Shown here: piece by piece, positions 53,194 through 62,155 of the stretch
Layout of the letters: each line of letters begins with the position of its first letter
Position numbering within the stretch: position 1 is the stretch's first letter
NCBI RefSeq assembly: GCF_900168205.1
Contig: NZ_FUZE01000003.1
Span: 248,001 to 312,000, forward strand
Origin: Chryseobacterium balustinum
GTDB lineage: Bacteria; Bacteroidota; Bacteroidia; Flavobacteriales; Weeksellaceae
Direction: 5' to 3'
DNA: 64,000 nucleotides
Made by a program: the position numbers and the translations under genes
The notes under the pieces: model-generated
The model's input: the letters and a program-made list of their open reading frames with translations, nothing else
Told to the model about the DNA's origin: nothing
Database searches by the model: none

Positions 53194-54128
53194 TGACAAC
53201 ATCCAAAATAGCAGTTTTATGTAACAATCGTATGGCGATTCCGGCTTTGCAGGCTCTATCTGCGCAAGGTCGGCTTTGTGCATTGGGAGTAGCAGAAGGA
53301 AATACAGACGTTATAGATTTCTGCATAATGCTTTCAAAGCAATCTAGCATACCATTATTTATAATAAAAAAAGAAATTCTCTCTTCTCAATTAGAAGAAT
53401 TAATGAAGAAAACTAATGCCGAATTTATTTTTACCATGACGTTCCCTTGGAAGATACCTTTAGAAGTTTTAAATAAACATCCTGGTAAATTCTACAATTT
53501 TCATTACGGATTACTACCCGAAATGCGCGGTGCAGATCCTGTTTTTGAATCCATAAGAAGTGAAGCGGAAAAAACAGGAATTACAGTGCATGCCATTGAA
53601 AATAAAATTGATAAAGGGGCAATTATTCTGAAAAAGATCTTACCTCTTTCAATAAAAATGACACATGGTGTGCTTTGTACGAACTTATCATGGTTTGGAG
53701 CAAACTTGCTTAATGAACTTTTGATCTTATTAAAAAATAATTCTAAAGGTACAAAGCAGGATGAACATAATGCTAAATATTTCACAAAACCCGTAGCAGC
53801 AGATGTTTGCATTTCTTGGCAAAGATATGATGCTAAAACCATCGAAGCTTTATCCAGAGCTTGCAACCCGTGGAATAAAGGAGCATACACACAATGGAAT
53901 GGCTGGAATATAAGAGTGGTGGAAGCTACAGTAATTAATGAAGCTTCACATCAGTCTGATCTTCCTGGAACCATTCTTACATTGGATGAAGACAATGGGC
54001 TTATTGTAAAATGTAATAATGAAACTCAACTTCGATTAGATATCATCTACACAGATGAAGGATTTATGAGTGGCCATAAACTGTTTGCTTTTGGCATGAA
54101 AAAAGGCAGCCGGTTTGTGAATCTTTAA
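53190..54128 (+). CDS. Formyltransferase of the methionyl-tRNA / sugar N-formyltransferase superfamily
   Basis: 312 residues from the ATG overlapping the previous stop (ATGA); an in-frame ATG ten codons earlier is less likely. The N-terminal formyl_trans_N domain ends with NFHYGLLPEMRGADPVFESI, giving catalytic Asn103 and His105, and Asp141 in ENKIDKGAII. A C-terminal OB-like domain (about 195-312) as in Fmt includes RACNPWNKGAYTQWNGWNIRV. It is unlikely to be the housekeeping Fmt because of its context and atypical N-terminal half. Expected cofactor is 10-formyl-tetrahydrofolate; the acceptor amine is unknown. Confidence 0.85.
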   Translation: MMTTSKIAVLCNNRMAIPALQALSAQGRLCALGVAEGNTDVIDFCIMLSKQSSIPLFIIKKEILSSQLEELMKKTNAEFIFTMTFPWKIPLEVLNKHPGKFYNFHYGLLPEMRGADPVFESIRSEAEKTGITVHAIENKIDKGAIILKKILPLSIKMTHGVLCTNLSWFGANLLNELLILLKNNSKGTKQDEHNAKYFTKPVAADVCISWQRYDAKTIEALSRACNPWNKGAYTQWNGWNIRVVEATVINEASHQSDLPGTILTLDEDNGLIVKCNNETQLRLDIIYTDEGFMSGHKLFAFGMKKGSRFVNL

Positions 54129-54145
54129 CCTAAAATGAATTAAAT

Positions 54146-57100
54146 ATGAAAAATTTTTATTCAAAAATCAAAACGCTGACACAGACGTTCCTTATTGCAG
54201 GAGCGTCATTGTTAGGATTTGCGGCCAATGCGCAAACTACCCTCGCAGCAGGAGATATAGCCTTTACAAGCTATGACTCTTCTCCTTTAGCGGGAGTAGG
54301 AGATAAGTTTTCTTTTGTTCTGCTTACAAATATTTCGGCTGGAACAATTATTAGCTTTACCGATAGGGGATATCAAGGCTCTGGAGCATGGCAAGCTGCC
54401 GGAGGATCAGAATCTGCCATTACTTGGGTAAGTGGTACCGCAATTCCTATGGGAACAGAAGTACACATAGTAGGACTTGTAGCTTCTACTTATAACCCGG
54501 TAACCAGCATATCAACTCCAAATGGTACTGTTACTCTTACTGATGGTTCATCCACCAATGGTCTTTCATTAGCCAATACTGGGGATCAGATTATTGCATT
54601 TCAGGGAGGTAACGGATCTATTACAGCAAGCGGAGCTTACTGTATTGCAGGAATTAACTACTTGTATTACCCAGGAGGAGGAACTACAACGGCAGGATGG
54701 AATGTTGGAGTTCCAGCGGGGCCCAATTCATCTTTAATGCCTCCAGGACTTATAGGAGGAACAAGTGCATTTTATACAGGGGCTGAATCGGGAAATATTA
54801 TTGCAGTATCAGGAAAATTTAACTGTACTGGAACACCAACTACTACAGCTGCATCTGTACGTTCAGCGGTAATGACTATGGGAAACTGGTCACTTTTAGC
54901 TTCTGCAGGTACAACGGCATATTCAGGATGCCAGTTTATAGGAAGTAATCCTGTAATTACAGGAAATCCACCAAACAGAACAATTTGCTCTGGCGGAAAT
55001 ACAACATTTTCTATTACTGCAACAGGAGCTACTTCTTATCAATGGTATCAAAATTCAGGAAGTGGTTTTGCTGCTTTAGTTAATGGAGCACCATTTTCAG
55101 GAGTTACAACAAGTACACTAACTGTAACAGGAGCTACAGGAGCAATGAACGGATATCAATATCGTTGTGTTGCAACTAATTCTTCAGGTTCTGCAACATC
55201 AAATTTAGCTAATCTAACGGTTGTATCTGTTTCTGCAACGACTACTAAAACAAACGTTTCATGTAATGGTAGTAACAATGGAACAGCCACGGTTACTGCA
55301 TCTGGAGGAATTGCTCCTTACACTTACTCATGGTCACCGAGTGGCGGAACTGCAGCAACAGCAACAGGATTAGCGGTAGGCGTTTATACAGTAACAGTTA
55401 CTGATAACCTTGGATGTTTCACTACAGCAACTGCTACAATCACTCAACCAACCGCAATTTCAGGTACAACGGTAGTTACTAATATTGCATGTAATGGAGG
55501 TTCAACAGGAGCCATCAATTTAACACCAACAGGTGGAACAGCACCTTATACTTTCAACTGGGGAGGAGGGGTTACCACAGAAGACCGTACAGGTTTAGCT
55601 TCAGGAACTTACACAGTAACTATTACAGATGCTAACGGATGTACAGGAACAGTGAGTGCTACAGTAACTCAGCCAACAGCAATGAGTGCCACGACTTCTC
55701 AAACAAACATTTCATGTAACGGAGGAACAAACGGAACAGCAAGTATTGTTGTAACAGGCGGAACAGCACCTTACACTTACTCATGGTCACCAAGCGGTGG
55801 AACTGCAGCAACAGCTTCAGGTTTAGCTTCAGGAACTTATACAGTAACGGTAACAGATGCTAATGCTTGTACAATAACAAGAACTGTAACGATCACTCAA
55901 CCAACCGCAATTTCAGGTACAACGGTAGTTACTAATATTGCATGTAACGGAGGTTCAACAGGAGCCATCAATTTAACACCAACAGGTGGAACAGCACCTT
56001 ATACTTTCAACTGGGGAGGAGGGGTTACCACAGAAGACCGTACCGGATTGGCAGCGGGAACTTACACAGTAACTATTACAGATGCTAACGGATGTACAAG
56101 AACAGTAAGTGCTACAGTAACTCAGCCAACAGCACTGAGTGCAACTACTTCTCAAACGAACATTTCATGTAACGGCGGAACAAATGGAACAGCGACTATC
56201 GTTGTAACGGGAGGAACAGCACCTTACACTTACTCATGGTCTCCAAGCGGCGGAACTGCAGCGACAGCTTCAGGTTTAGCTTCAGGAACGTACACCGTAA
56301 CAGTAACGGATGCTAATGCTTGTACGATTACAAGAACAGTAACGATCACTCAACCAACAGCAATTTCAGGCACAACGGTAGTTACTAATATTGCATGTAA
56401 CGGAGGTTCAACAGGAGCCATCAATTTAACACCAACAGGTGGAACAGCACCTTATACTTTCAACTGGGGCGGAGGAATCACCACAGAAGACCGTACTGGT
56501 TTAGCAGCTGGAACTTATACAGTAACTATTACAGATGCTAACGGATGTACAAGAACAGTGAGTGCTACAGTAACTCAGCCAACAGCAATGAGTGCCACGA
56601 CTTCTCAGACGAACATTTCGTGTAACGGTGGATCAAACGGAACCGCAAGTATTGTTGTAACAGGTGGAACAGCACCTTATACTTACTCATGGTCTCCAAG
56701 CGGTGGAACTGCAGCAACAGCTTCAGGTTTAGCTTCAGGAACGTATACAGTAACGGTGACGGATGCTAATGCTTGTACGATTACAAGAACAGTAACTATC
56801 ACTCAACCAACAGCAATTTCAGGAACAACGGTAGTTACTAATATTGCATGTAATGGTGGTTCAACAGGAGCTATCAATTTAACATCAACAGGTGGAACTG
56901 CACCTTATACATTCAACTGGGGAGGAGGAATCACCACAGAAGACCGTACTGGTTTAGCAGCTGGAACTTATACAGTAACTATTACAGATGCTAACGGATG
57001 TACAAGAACAGTAAGTGCGACAGTAACTCAGCCAACAGCAATGAGTGCCACGACTTCTCAAACGAACATTTCGTGTAACGGTGGAACTAACGGAACAGCG

Positions 57101-59125
57101 ACTATTGTTGTAACGGGTGGAACAGCACCTTACACTTACTCATGGTCTCCAAGCGGCGGAACTGCAGCAACAGCTTCAGGTTTAGCTTCAGGAACTTATA
57201 CAGTAACGGTAACAGATGCTAATGCATGTACAATAACAAGAGCAGTAACGATCACTCAGCCTACTGCAATTTCAGGCACAACAGTGGTTACGAATATTGC
57301 ATGTAACGGAAGTTCTACAGGAGCTATTAATTTAACTCCATCAGGTGGAACAGCGCCATATACCTTCAACTGGGGAGGAGGAATCACCACAGAAGACCGT
57401 ACTGGTTTAGCAGCTGGAACTTACACAGTAACTATTACTGATGCTAACGGATGTACAAGAACAGTAAGTGCGACAGTAACTCAGCCAACAGCAATGAGTG
57501 CAACTACTTCTCAAACAAACATTTCATGTAACGGAGGAACAAATGGAACCGCAAGTATTGTTGTAACAGGCGGCACAGCACCTTACACTTACTCATGGTC
57601 TCCAAGCGGTGGAACTGCAGCCACAGCTTCAGGTTTAGCTTCAGGAACTTATACAGTAACGGTAACAGATGCTAATGCATGTACAATAACAAGAGCAGTA
57701 ACGATCACTCAGCCTACTGCAATTTCAGGCACAACAGTGGTTACGAATATTGCATGTAACGGAAGTTCTACAGGAGCTATTAATTTAACTCCATCAGGTG
57801 GAACAGCGCCATATACCTTCAACTGGGGAGGAGGAATCACCACAGAAGACCGTACTGGTTTAGCAGCTGGAACTTACACAGTAACTATTACTGATGCTAA
57901 CGGATGTACAAGAACAGTAAGTGCGACAGTAACTCAGCCAACAGCAATGAGTGCAACTACTTCTCAAACAAACATTTCATGTAACGGAGGAACAAATGGA
58001 ACCGCAAGTATTGTTGTAACAGGCGGCACAGCACCTTACACTTACTCATGGTCTCCAAGCGGTGGAACTGCAGCCACAGCTTCAGGTTTAGCTTCAGGAA
58101 CGTATACAGTAACAGTAACGGATGCTAATGCTTGTACAATAACAAGAACAGTAACGATCACTCAGCCAACAGCAATGAGTGCCACGACTTCTCAAACGAA
58201 TATTTCATGTAATGGAGGATCAAACGGAACAGCAAGTATTGTTGTAACGGGAGGAACAGCTCCTTACACGTATTCATGGTCTCCAAGCGGCGGAACTGCA
58301 GCGACAGCTTCAGGTTTAGCTTCAGGAACTTATACAGTAACGGTAACAGATGCTAATGCTTGTACAATAACAAGAACAGTAACAATCACTCAGCCTGCGG
58401 CAGCAGTTTCAGGTACAACGGTAGTTACTAATATTGTATGTAACGGAGGTTCAACAGGAGCTATTAATTTAACTCCAACAGGAGGAACAGCACCTTACAC
58501 ATTCAACTGGGGAGGAGGAATCACCACAGAAGACCGTACAGGATTAGCAGCAGGAACTTACACAGTAACTATTACTGATGCTAATGGATGTACAGGAACA
58601 GTGAGTGCTACAGTAAATCAATCGAGTGCAGTAGCAGCGCCAACGGGTGTAGCAACTCAAAGTTTTAACTTAGGAAATACTTTAAGTGCTTTGGTAGTAA
58701 CTGGACAGAACATCAAATGGTATGCTTCAGCTACGGATGCTGCAAACCATACGGGAAGCTTACCAATAACTACGGTAATTGTAAATAATACCACGTATTA
58801 TGCAACTCAAACGGTAGGAGTTTGTGAGTCTACGGCTTCATTAGCTGTTCTTGCTTACAATGCTACTTTGGGGGTAGGTAACCTTACAAAATCATCATCA
58901 GATATGCAAATTTATCCTAATCCAGTAGTAGACATCCTTAATGTAAGCGGAGAGGAGAAAATTATAAGATTAGCTATTTACTCTGCAGATGGTAGAAAAG
59001 TTACCGAGAAAGTAATATCTAAAAATGAAAGAAGCATCAATGTTCATTCATTAGTACAAGGTGTTTATTTACTTCAGGTATTTACTAAAGATGGTGTGAA
59101 ATCATTCAAATTTATAAAAAGATAG
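54146..59125 (+). CDS. Giant T9SS type A adhesin with 15 SprB-like repeats
   Basis: 1659 residues. Signal peptide (about 1-29, ending LGFAANAQ). A unique N-terminal domain (about 30-270: LAAGDIAFTSYDSSPLAGVGDKFSFVLLTNISAGTIISFTDRGYQG) resembles lamin-tail-like surface domains. An Ig-like segment follows (TSYQWYQNSGSGF, about 290-355). Then 15 SprB-type repeats of about 74 residues (about 365-1490) mostly alternate between two types (TSQTNISCNGG and TVVTNIACNGG). The C-terminus has MQIYPNPVVDILNVSGEEKI...GVYLLQVFTKDGVKSFKFIKR, a type A sorting domain. SprB-type proteins serve as surface adhesins in gliding. It lies 17 bases after the formyltransferase gene. Confidence 0.92.
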   Translation: MKNFYSKIKTLTQTFLIAGASLLGFAANAQTTLAAGDIAFTSYDSSPLAGVGDKFSFVLLTNISAGTIISFTDRGYQGSGAWQAAGGSESAITWVSGTAIPMGTEVHIVGLVASTYNPVTSISTPNGTVTLTDGSSTNGLSLANTGDQIIAFQGGNGSITASGAYCIAGINYLYYPGGGTTTAGWNVGVPAGPNSSLMPPGLIGGTSAFYTGAESGNIIAVSGKFNCTGTPTTTAASVRSAVMTMGNWSLLASAGTTAYSGCQFIGSNPVITGNPPNRTICSGGNTTFSITATGATSYQWYQNSGSGFAALVNGAPFSGVTTSTLTVTGATGAMNGYQYRCVATNSSGSATSNLANLTVVSVSATTTKTNVSCNGSNNGTATVTASGGIAPYTYSWSPSGGTAATATGLAVGVYTVTVTDNLGCFTTATATITQPTAISGTTVVTNIACNGGSTGAINLTPTGGTAPYTFNWGGGVTTEDRTGLASGTYTVTITDANGCTGTVSATVTQPTAMSATTSQTNISCNGGTNGTASIVVTGGTAPYTYSWSPSGGTAATASGLASGTYTVTVTDANACTITRTVTITQPTAISGTTVVTNIACNGGSTGAINLTPTGGTAPYTFNWGGGVTTEDRTGLAAGTYTVTITDANGCTRTVSATVTQPTALSATTSQTNISCNGGTNGTATIVVTGGTAPYTYSWSPSGGTAATASGLASGTYTVTVTDANACTITRTVTITQPTAISGTTVVTNIACNGGSTGAINLTPTGGTAPYTFNWGGGITTEDRTGLAAGTYTVTITDANGCTRTVSATVTQPTAMSATTSQTNISCNGGSNGTASIVVTGGTAPYTYSWSPSGGTAATASGLASGTYTVTVTDANACTITRTVTITQPTAISGTTVVTNIACNGGSTGAINLTSTGGTAPYTFNWGGGITTEDRTGLAAGTYTVTITDANGCTRTVSATVTQPTAMSATTSQTNISCNGGTNGTATIVVTGGTAPYTYSWSPSGGTAATASGLASGTYTVTVTDANACTITRAVTITQPTAISGTTVVTNIACNGSSTGAINLTPSGGTAPYTFNWGGGITTEDRTGLAAGTYTVTITDANGCTRTVSATVTQPTAMSATTSQTNISCNGGTNGTASIVVTGGTAPYTYSWSPSGGTAATASGLASGTYTVTVTDANACTITRAVTITQPTAISGTTVVTNIACNGSSTGAINLTPSGGTAPYTFNWGGGITTEDRTGLAAGTYTVTITDANGCTRTVSATVTQPTAMSATTSQTNISCNGGTNGTASIVVTGGTAPYTYSWSPSGGTAATASGLASGTYTVTVTDANACTITRTVTITQPTAMSATTSQTNISCNGGSNGTASIVVTGGTAPYTYSWSPSGGTAATASGLASGTYTVTVTDANACTITRTVTITQPAAAVSGTTVVTNIVCNGGSTGAINLTPTGGTAPYTFNWGGGITTEDRTGLAAGTYTVTITDANGCTGTVSATVNQSSAVAAPTGVATQSFNLGNTLSALVVTGQNIKWYASATDAANHTGSLPITTVIVNNTTYYATQTVGVCESTASLAVLAYNATLGVGNLTKSSSDMQIYPNPVVDILNVSGEEKIIRLAIYSADGRKVTEKVISKNERSINVHSLVQGVYLLQVFTKDGVKSFKFIKR
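55237..58627 (+). repeat. Tandem SprB repeat array in the adhesin gene
   Basis: Units of about 222-228 bp in two types, alternating with a 453-bp double period. Order: one diverged unit, then B-A six times, A, B. Two adjacent double units (about 57175-57645 and 57628-58098) are identical over about 470 bp, showing recent duplication. Confidence 0.9.
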
Positions 59126-59159
59126 AATGTTTTAATATTAATACCATAACTTAATAATC

Positions 59160-59193
59160 AACCAGTAGCAATTAATTGCTGCTGGTTTTTTTT
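59160..59193 (+). terminator. Terminator of the adhesin gene
   Basis: ACCAGTAGCAATT and AATTGCTGCTGGT form a stem with one G-U pair, followed by at least eight T. Confidence 0.9.
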
Positions 59194-59304
59194 GTTGCTT
59201 AAAGGTTGGCTAATGAAATTATTAAATTTTATTTTTAGAATGTCCTGTTTTTGGGTTTCAATTTAAAAATTTCGTTATTTTAGATTTAATAAAATTTTAG
59301 CTAA

Positions 59305-60141
59305 ATGAAAAGTTTTAAAATATTGTCTCTTGTATTTTTCATTTTTACCTGCAGATATCATGCGCAGCCGTTTACTTTAAAATCGGTTGATGAAGCAAAA
59401 GAATTTAGTTTAAAAATTTATTACGGAACTCATGGTAAAGGAGCCTTTGTACAGTACAAAGGTCAGAAAGGAATTATTCCATTACAAATAAAAAGCTTCA
59501 ATGTCGATAAAAGTGGAAGAGAAGACGGGCAACCAGATCTTACTTCTTATATTTGGGAAGAGATTATTGATGGAAAAATAAATGGAACGTATTACCTTAC
59601 AGAAGGGCTTAGAGATTTATTTGATGTAAAATATATCAGAAAAAAAGACAACCGGACCTATAAATTTGAAGAAGATAACACTGAAAAATTTGATGGAGTT
59701 TCTAAGTTCTTACTTCATGATGTAATGATTGATTATAATATTTTCTACGACAATAGTCTCAAATTTATGTATTCAAATAAACAGACTGTAAATCTTCAAT
59801 TACCAGATATTGACAGTCCTAATTTCTCGAGACATGCGACTATTAATGATTATAATTTCGATGGTTTTGATGATATTTCTTTCTCAATTCCTGATGGTGG
59901 AATGGGAGTTTACAGAACTTTTACTGTTTTTATTTATAATGCTAAAACTAAAAAATTTGAAGAGTTTGTTGAGCCAGATTTCAGCAAATCAAAGTGTGAG
60001 TGTTTATGTGATCTTAAAATAGATAAAAACAAAAAAGTAATTTCCAGCGAATGTAGAGGAGGAGCAAGATGGTGGAAAGATCTTTATCAGTACAAAAATG
60101 GAAAACTAGTTTGGATTCGCTCTCAAGAAATTACCGATTAA
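59305..60141 (+). CDS. Exported protein with FG-GAP-like (XAC2610-type) repeat region
   Basis: 278 residues. Signal peptide (MKSFKILSLVFFIFTCRYHAQ). The middle (about 185-225) contains INDYNFDGFDDISFSIPDGGMG, an Asp-rich calcium-type FG-GAP loop as in XAC2610-like proteins, followed by FTVFIYNAKTKKFEEF. A Cys pair (KCECLCD) near 235 may form a disulfide. No T9SS sorting domain is visible. The N-terminal half, with GTHGKGAFVQYKGQKGIIPLQIKSF, is typical of flavobacterial exported proteins of unknown role. It is monocistronic after the adhesin terminator. Confidence 0.75.
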   Translation: MKSFKILSLVFFIFTCRYHAQPFTLKSVDEAKEFSLKIYYGTHGKGAFVQYKGQKGIIPLQIKSFNVDKSGREDGQPDLTSYIWEEIIDGKINGTYYLTEGLRDLFDVKYIRKKDNRTYKFEEDNTEKFDGVSKFLLHDVMIDYNIFYDNSLKFMYSNKQTVNLQLPDIDSPNFSRHATINDYNFDGFDDISFSIPDGGMGVYRTFTVFIYNAKTKKFEEFVEPDFSKSKCECLCDLKIDKNKKVISSECRGGARWWKDLYQYKNGKLVWIRSQEITD

Positions 60142-60586
60142 TTACAAAGAAATAATACTATTCATTGTTCATTTTGAAGATGCTTTTAAATAATAATATT
60201 TAGTCATTGTCTTTCTTTGTTAAATGAAATGCCATTGTTTATCTTAAAAAAGTATTTATAGTAAAAACCTTGTCTTTCTTAGCGATAAAAAACAAGGAAT
60301 ATACAAGGAGTTTAAAAAAATAGTGAAATAAATGTAAACAAAGCTGTTTTATTTATTTTGAAAGACAAAATTCAAAATAGATAACGATTTAATATTGCAT
60401 TTTAGTAGTGAAATTAATTTCTGGTTTGATCTGTATTTAATCAATTTGCATTTAGAAAATTATTTCGCAGAAATAAAACATGGCTTTGGAAATTTAATCA
60501 AGACTTATAGAATTAAAAGTCCTTCATTTTTATGATTTAGGTCTGATATTTGTAAGCCTATACCAGACTGATGAACTATTATATTT
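60142..60586. other. Gene-free AT-rich stretch
   Basis: 445 bases without a recognisable gene, tRNA or strong repeat. A pair AACCTTGT/ACAAGG (around 60265-60310) is the only notable inverted match. The right end is the promoter region of the L,D-transpeptidase gene; no canonical -7 element was seen. Confidence 0.4.
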
Positions 60587-61621
60587 ATGAAAAACCTAAC
60601 TTTAAAAAAATCAATACTTTACACCTCAATTTTTGCTTTATTTCTTGTTTCCTGTAAAAAAGATGAAGCTGTAAATCAAAATCAGCAACATACTTCTACC
60701 TCAGAAGATATTGCAAAAAGTACTGCAGATCCGGATTCTATTAAAACAAAACCGGTAAAAGAATCTGCACCGCCAATGATGCAGGAGAACGGATTTTACA
60801 ATGCATTTGCAATCCCAAAAGATAAAAAACTGAGAGATTCTCTGTATGCAATTTTTAGTAAAAAATATACCGAAAGAGAGCGATATGCAATTTTAGCATT
60901 AAACAGATTAGATTCCAAAAGTAAATGGAATTCTGATACATTGGTTGTTCCCGCAAAAATAGATACCACTTTAATGGCATATTCACCATTCCCAATGCAG
61001 CTTGATGTGTTGAGCGATGTGAAAAAGTTTATCATATTTTCATATCCTATTCAGGCTTACGGAGTGTATTCAAACGGAGCTTTGGTAAAATGGGGACCTA
61101 CAAGTATGGGGAAAAAATCTGCTCAGACCGACAGAGGTTTGATGTTTGCCAACTGGAAAAAGAAACTCGCAATTTCTACCGTAAAAAGCGAATGGAAGCT
61201 TCCTTATAATTTCAATATTCACAATACACATGGGATAGGATGGCATCAGTATGACCTTCCGGGCTATCCTGCGTCTCACTCTTGCTTAAGGTTGCTGATG
61301 AAAGATGCAGTTTGGTTATACAATTATGCAGATACATGGATTTTGAATCCGGGCGGAGCAACCACAAAAGCGAAAGGTACACCAGTAATGGTTTTTGGAG
61401 ATTACGGATGGGGAAAAAGAAAACCTTGGAGAAATTTGCTGAATGACCCCAATGCCAATAATATTTCTGTTGAAGAAATGACCAAACTGATTCAGCCTAA
61501 TGTTGAAAAAATGGTTTTTGAACAGACCAACCGTGAGAAAGTAGCAGATTCTATAAAATCAGCGAAAGCTTCACAAGCAGCTATTCAGGAAACTGAAATT
61601 TCAGAAACAGAAACAAAATAA
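60587..61621 (+). CDS. L,D-transpeptidase lipoprotein (YkuD domain)
   Basis: 344 residues. A lipoprotein signal peptide (LFLVSCKKDE, Cys23) and a low-complexity linker (about 24-60) precede the YkuD domain (about 140-275). Its active site is IHNTHGIGWHQYDLPGYPASHSCLRLL, with the catalytic Cys in SHSCLR. The first His and the S-H-x-C-x-R pattern are conserved, but Ser replaces the usual Gly (SHGC). A conserved tail (about 276-344) is charged. It should form 3-3 cross-links or attach proteins to peptidoglycan in the periplasm. Convergent with the next gene, two bases apart. Confidence 0.9.
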   Translation: MKNLTLKKSILYTSIFALFLVSCKKDEAVNQNQQHTSTSEDIAKSTADPDSIKTKPVKESAPPMMQENGFYNAFAIPKDKKLRDSLYAIFSKKYTERERYAILALNRLDSKSKWNSDTLVVPAKIDTTLMAYSPFPMQLDVLSDVKKFIIFSYPIQAYGVYSNGALVKWGPTSMGKKSAQTDRGLMFANWKKKLAISTVKSEWKLPYNFNIHNTHGIGWHQYDLPGYPASHSCLRLLMKDAVWLYNYADTWILNPGGATTKAKGTPVMVFGDYGWGKRKPWRNLLNDPNANNISVEEMTKLIQPNVEKMVFEQTNREKVADSIKSAKASQAAIQETEISETETK

Positions 61622-61623
61622 AT

Positions 61624-62154
61624 TTAAGATTCAACTATTTTTTCAAATTTTAAAGTAGATTCCTCCGCAAATTTGCGGAGTTTTTTCATTTCTTCCTTTG
61701 CTTTTATTTGTCCGAATCTTGCTGCTGTGTAAGTGGCAGCAATGAAAACAAGCATCAAAAATGAAGCGTGTAAAGCCCACGGATATTCGTGGCTGTTGAT
61801 TTGCTTTTCTACATAATACATGGTGAAAAAAGTCATCCATGAAATAGTAAATAAGAAATAAAGAAACATAAAAAACGTCCACACCGCAGAGCTTGGTCCA
61901 AAAACTCCTCTTATAACAGTAATCTCTTCATCAAGTTCAGTTCTTAGAGCCAAACAAGGCTTCCAGTAATTATCATCTTTGGTTAAAACAGAAATAGTTG
62001 CAACTTCGGTGTTTACATTACCTGTAAACTCGTCTTTATGCTCAACTAAATATTTTTTTAGATTTTCAGCATACGTTTCTTTGGTGAGATGCGTATACAT
62101 TTTAAATCTCGGGCGGGTTCTTATTTTATCTAAGGTCGTTTCTTTAGTCTCCAT
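61624..62154 (-). CDS. Small membrane protein of unknown function
   Basis: 176 residues. A soluble N-terminal part (about 1-80) with KMYTHLTKETYAENLKKYL and FTGNVNTEVATISVLTKDD is followed by two transmembrane helices (about 84-105 and 122-142) and a charged helix (about 145-176). No known domain is recognised. It lies one base after the aspartyl-protease gene, so the two are cotranscribed and may act together. The plus-strand terminator of the L,D-transpeptidase is embedded in its last 20 codons. Confidence 0.75.
   Translation of the reverse strand: METKETTLDKIRTRPRFKMYTHLTKETYAENLKKYLVEHKDEFTGNVNTEVATISVLTKDDNYWKPCLALRTELDEEITVIRGVFGPSSAVWTFFMFLYFLFTISWMTFFTMYYVEKQINSHEYPWALHASFLMLVFIAATYTAARFGQIKAKEEMKKLRKFAEESTLKFEKIVES
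61663..61686 (+). terminator. L,D-transpeptidase terminator lying inside the convergent gene
   Basis: CTCCGCAAATTTGCGGAG (61663-61680) is a perfect 18-bp palindrome followed by TTTTTT. It encodes LRKFAEE-type residues on the minus strand. Confidence 0.8.
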
Positions 62155-62155
62155 A

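Noticed and set aside
55237..58627. CRISPR or direct-repeat non-coding array
   Set aside because: The repeats are in frame within a single protein and encode SprB-type domains.
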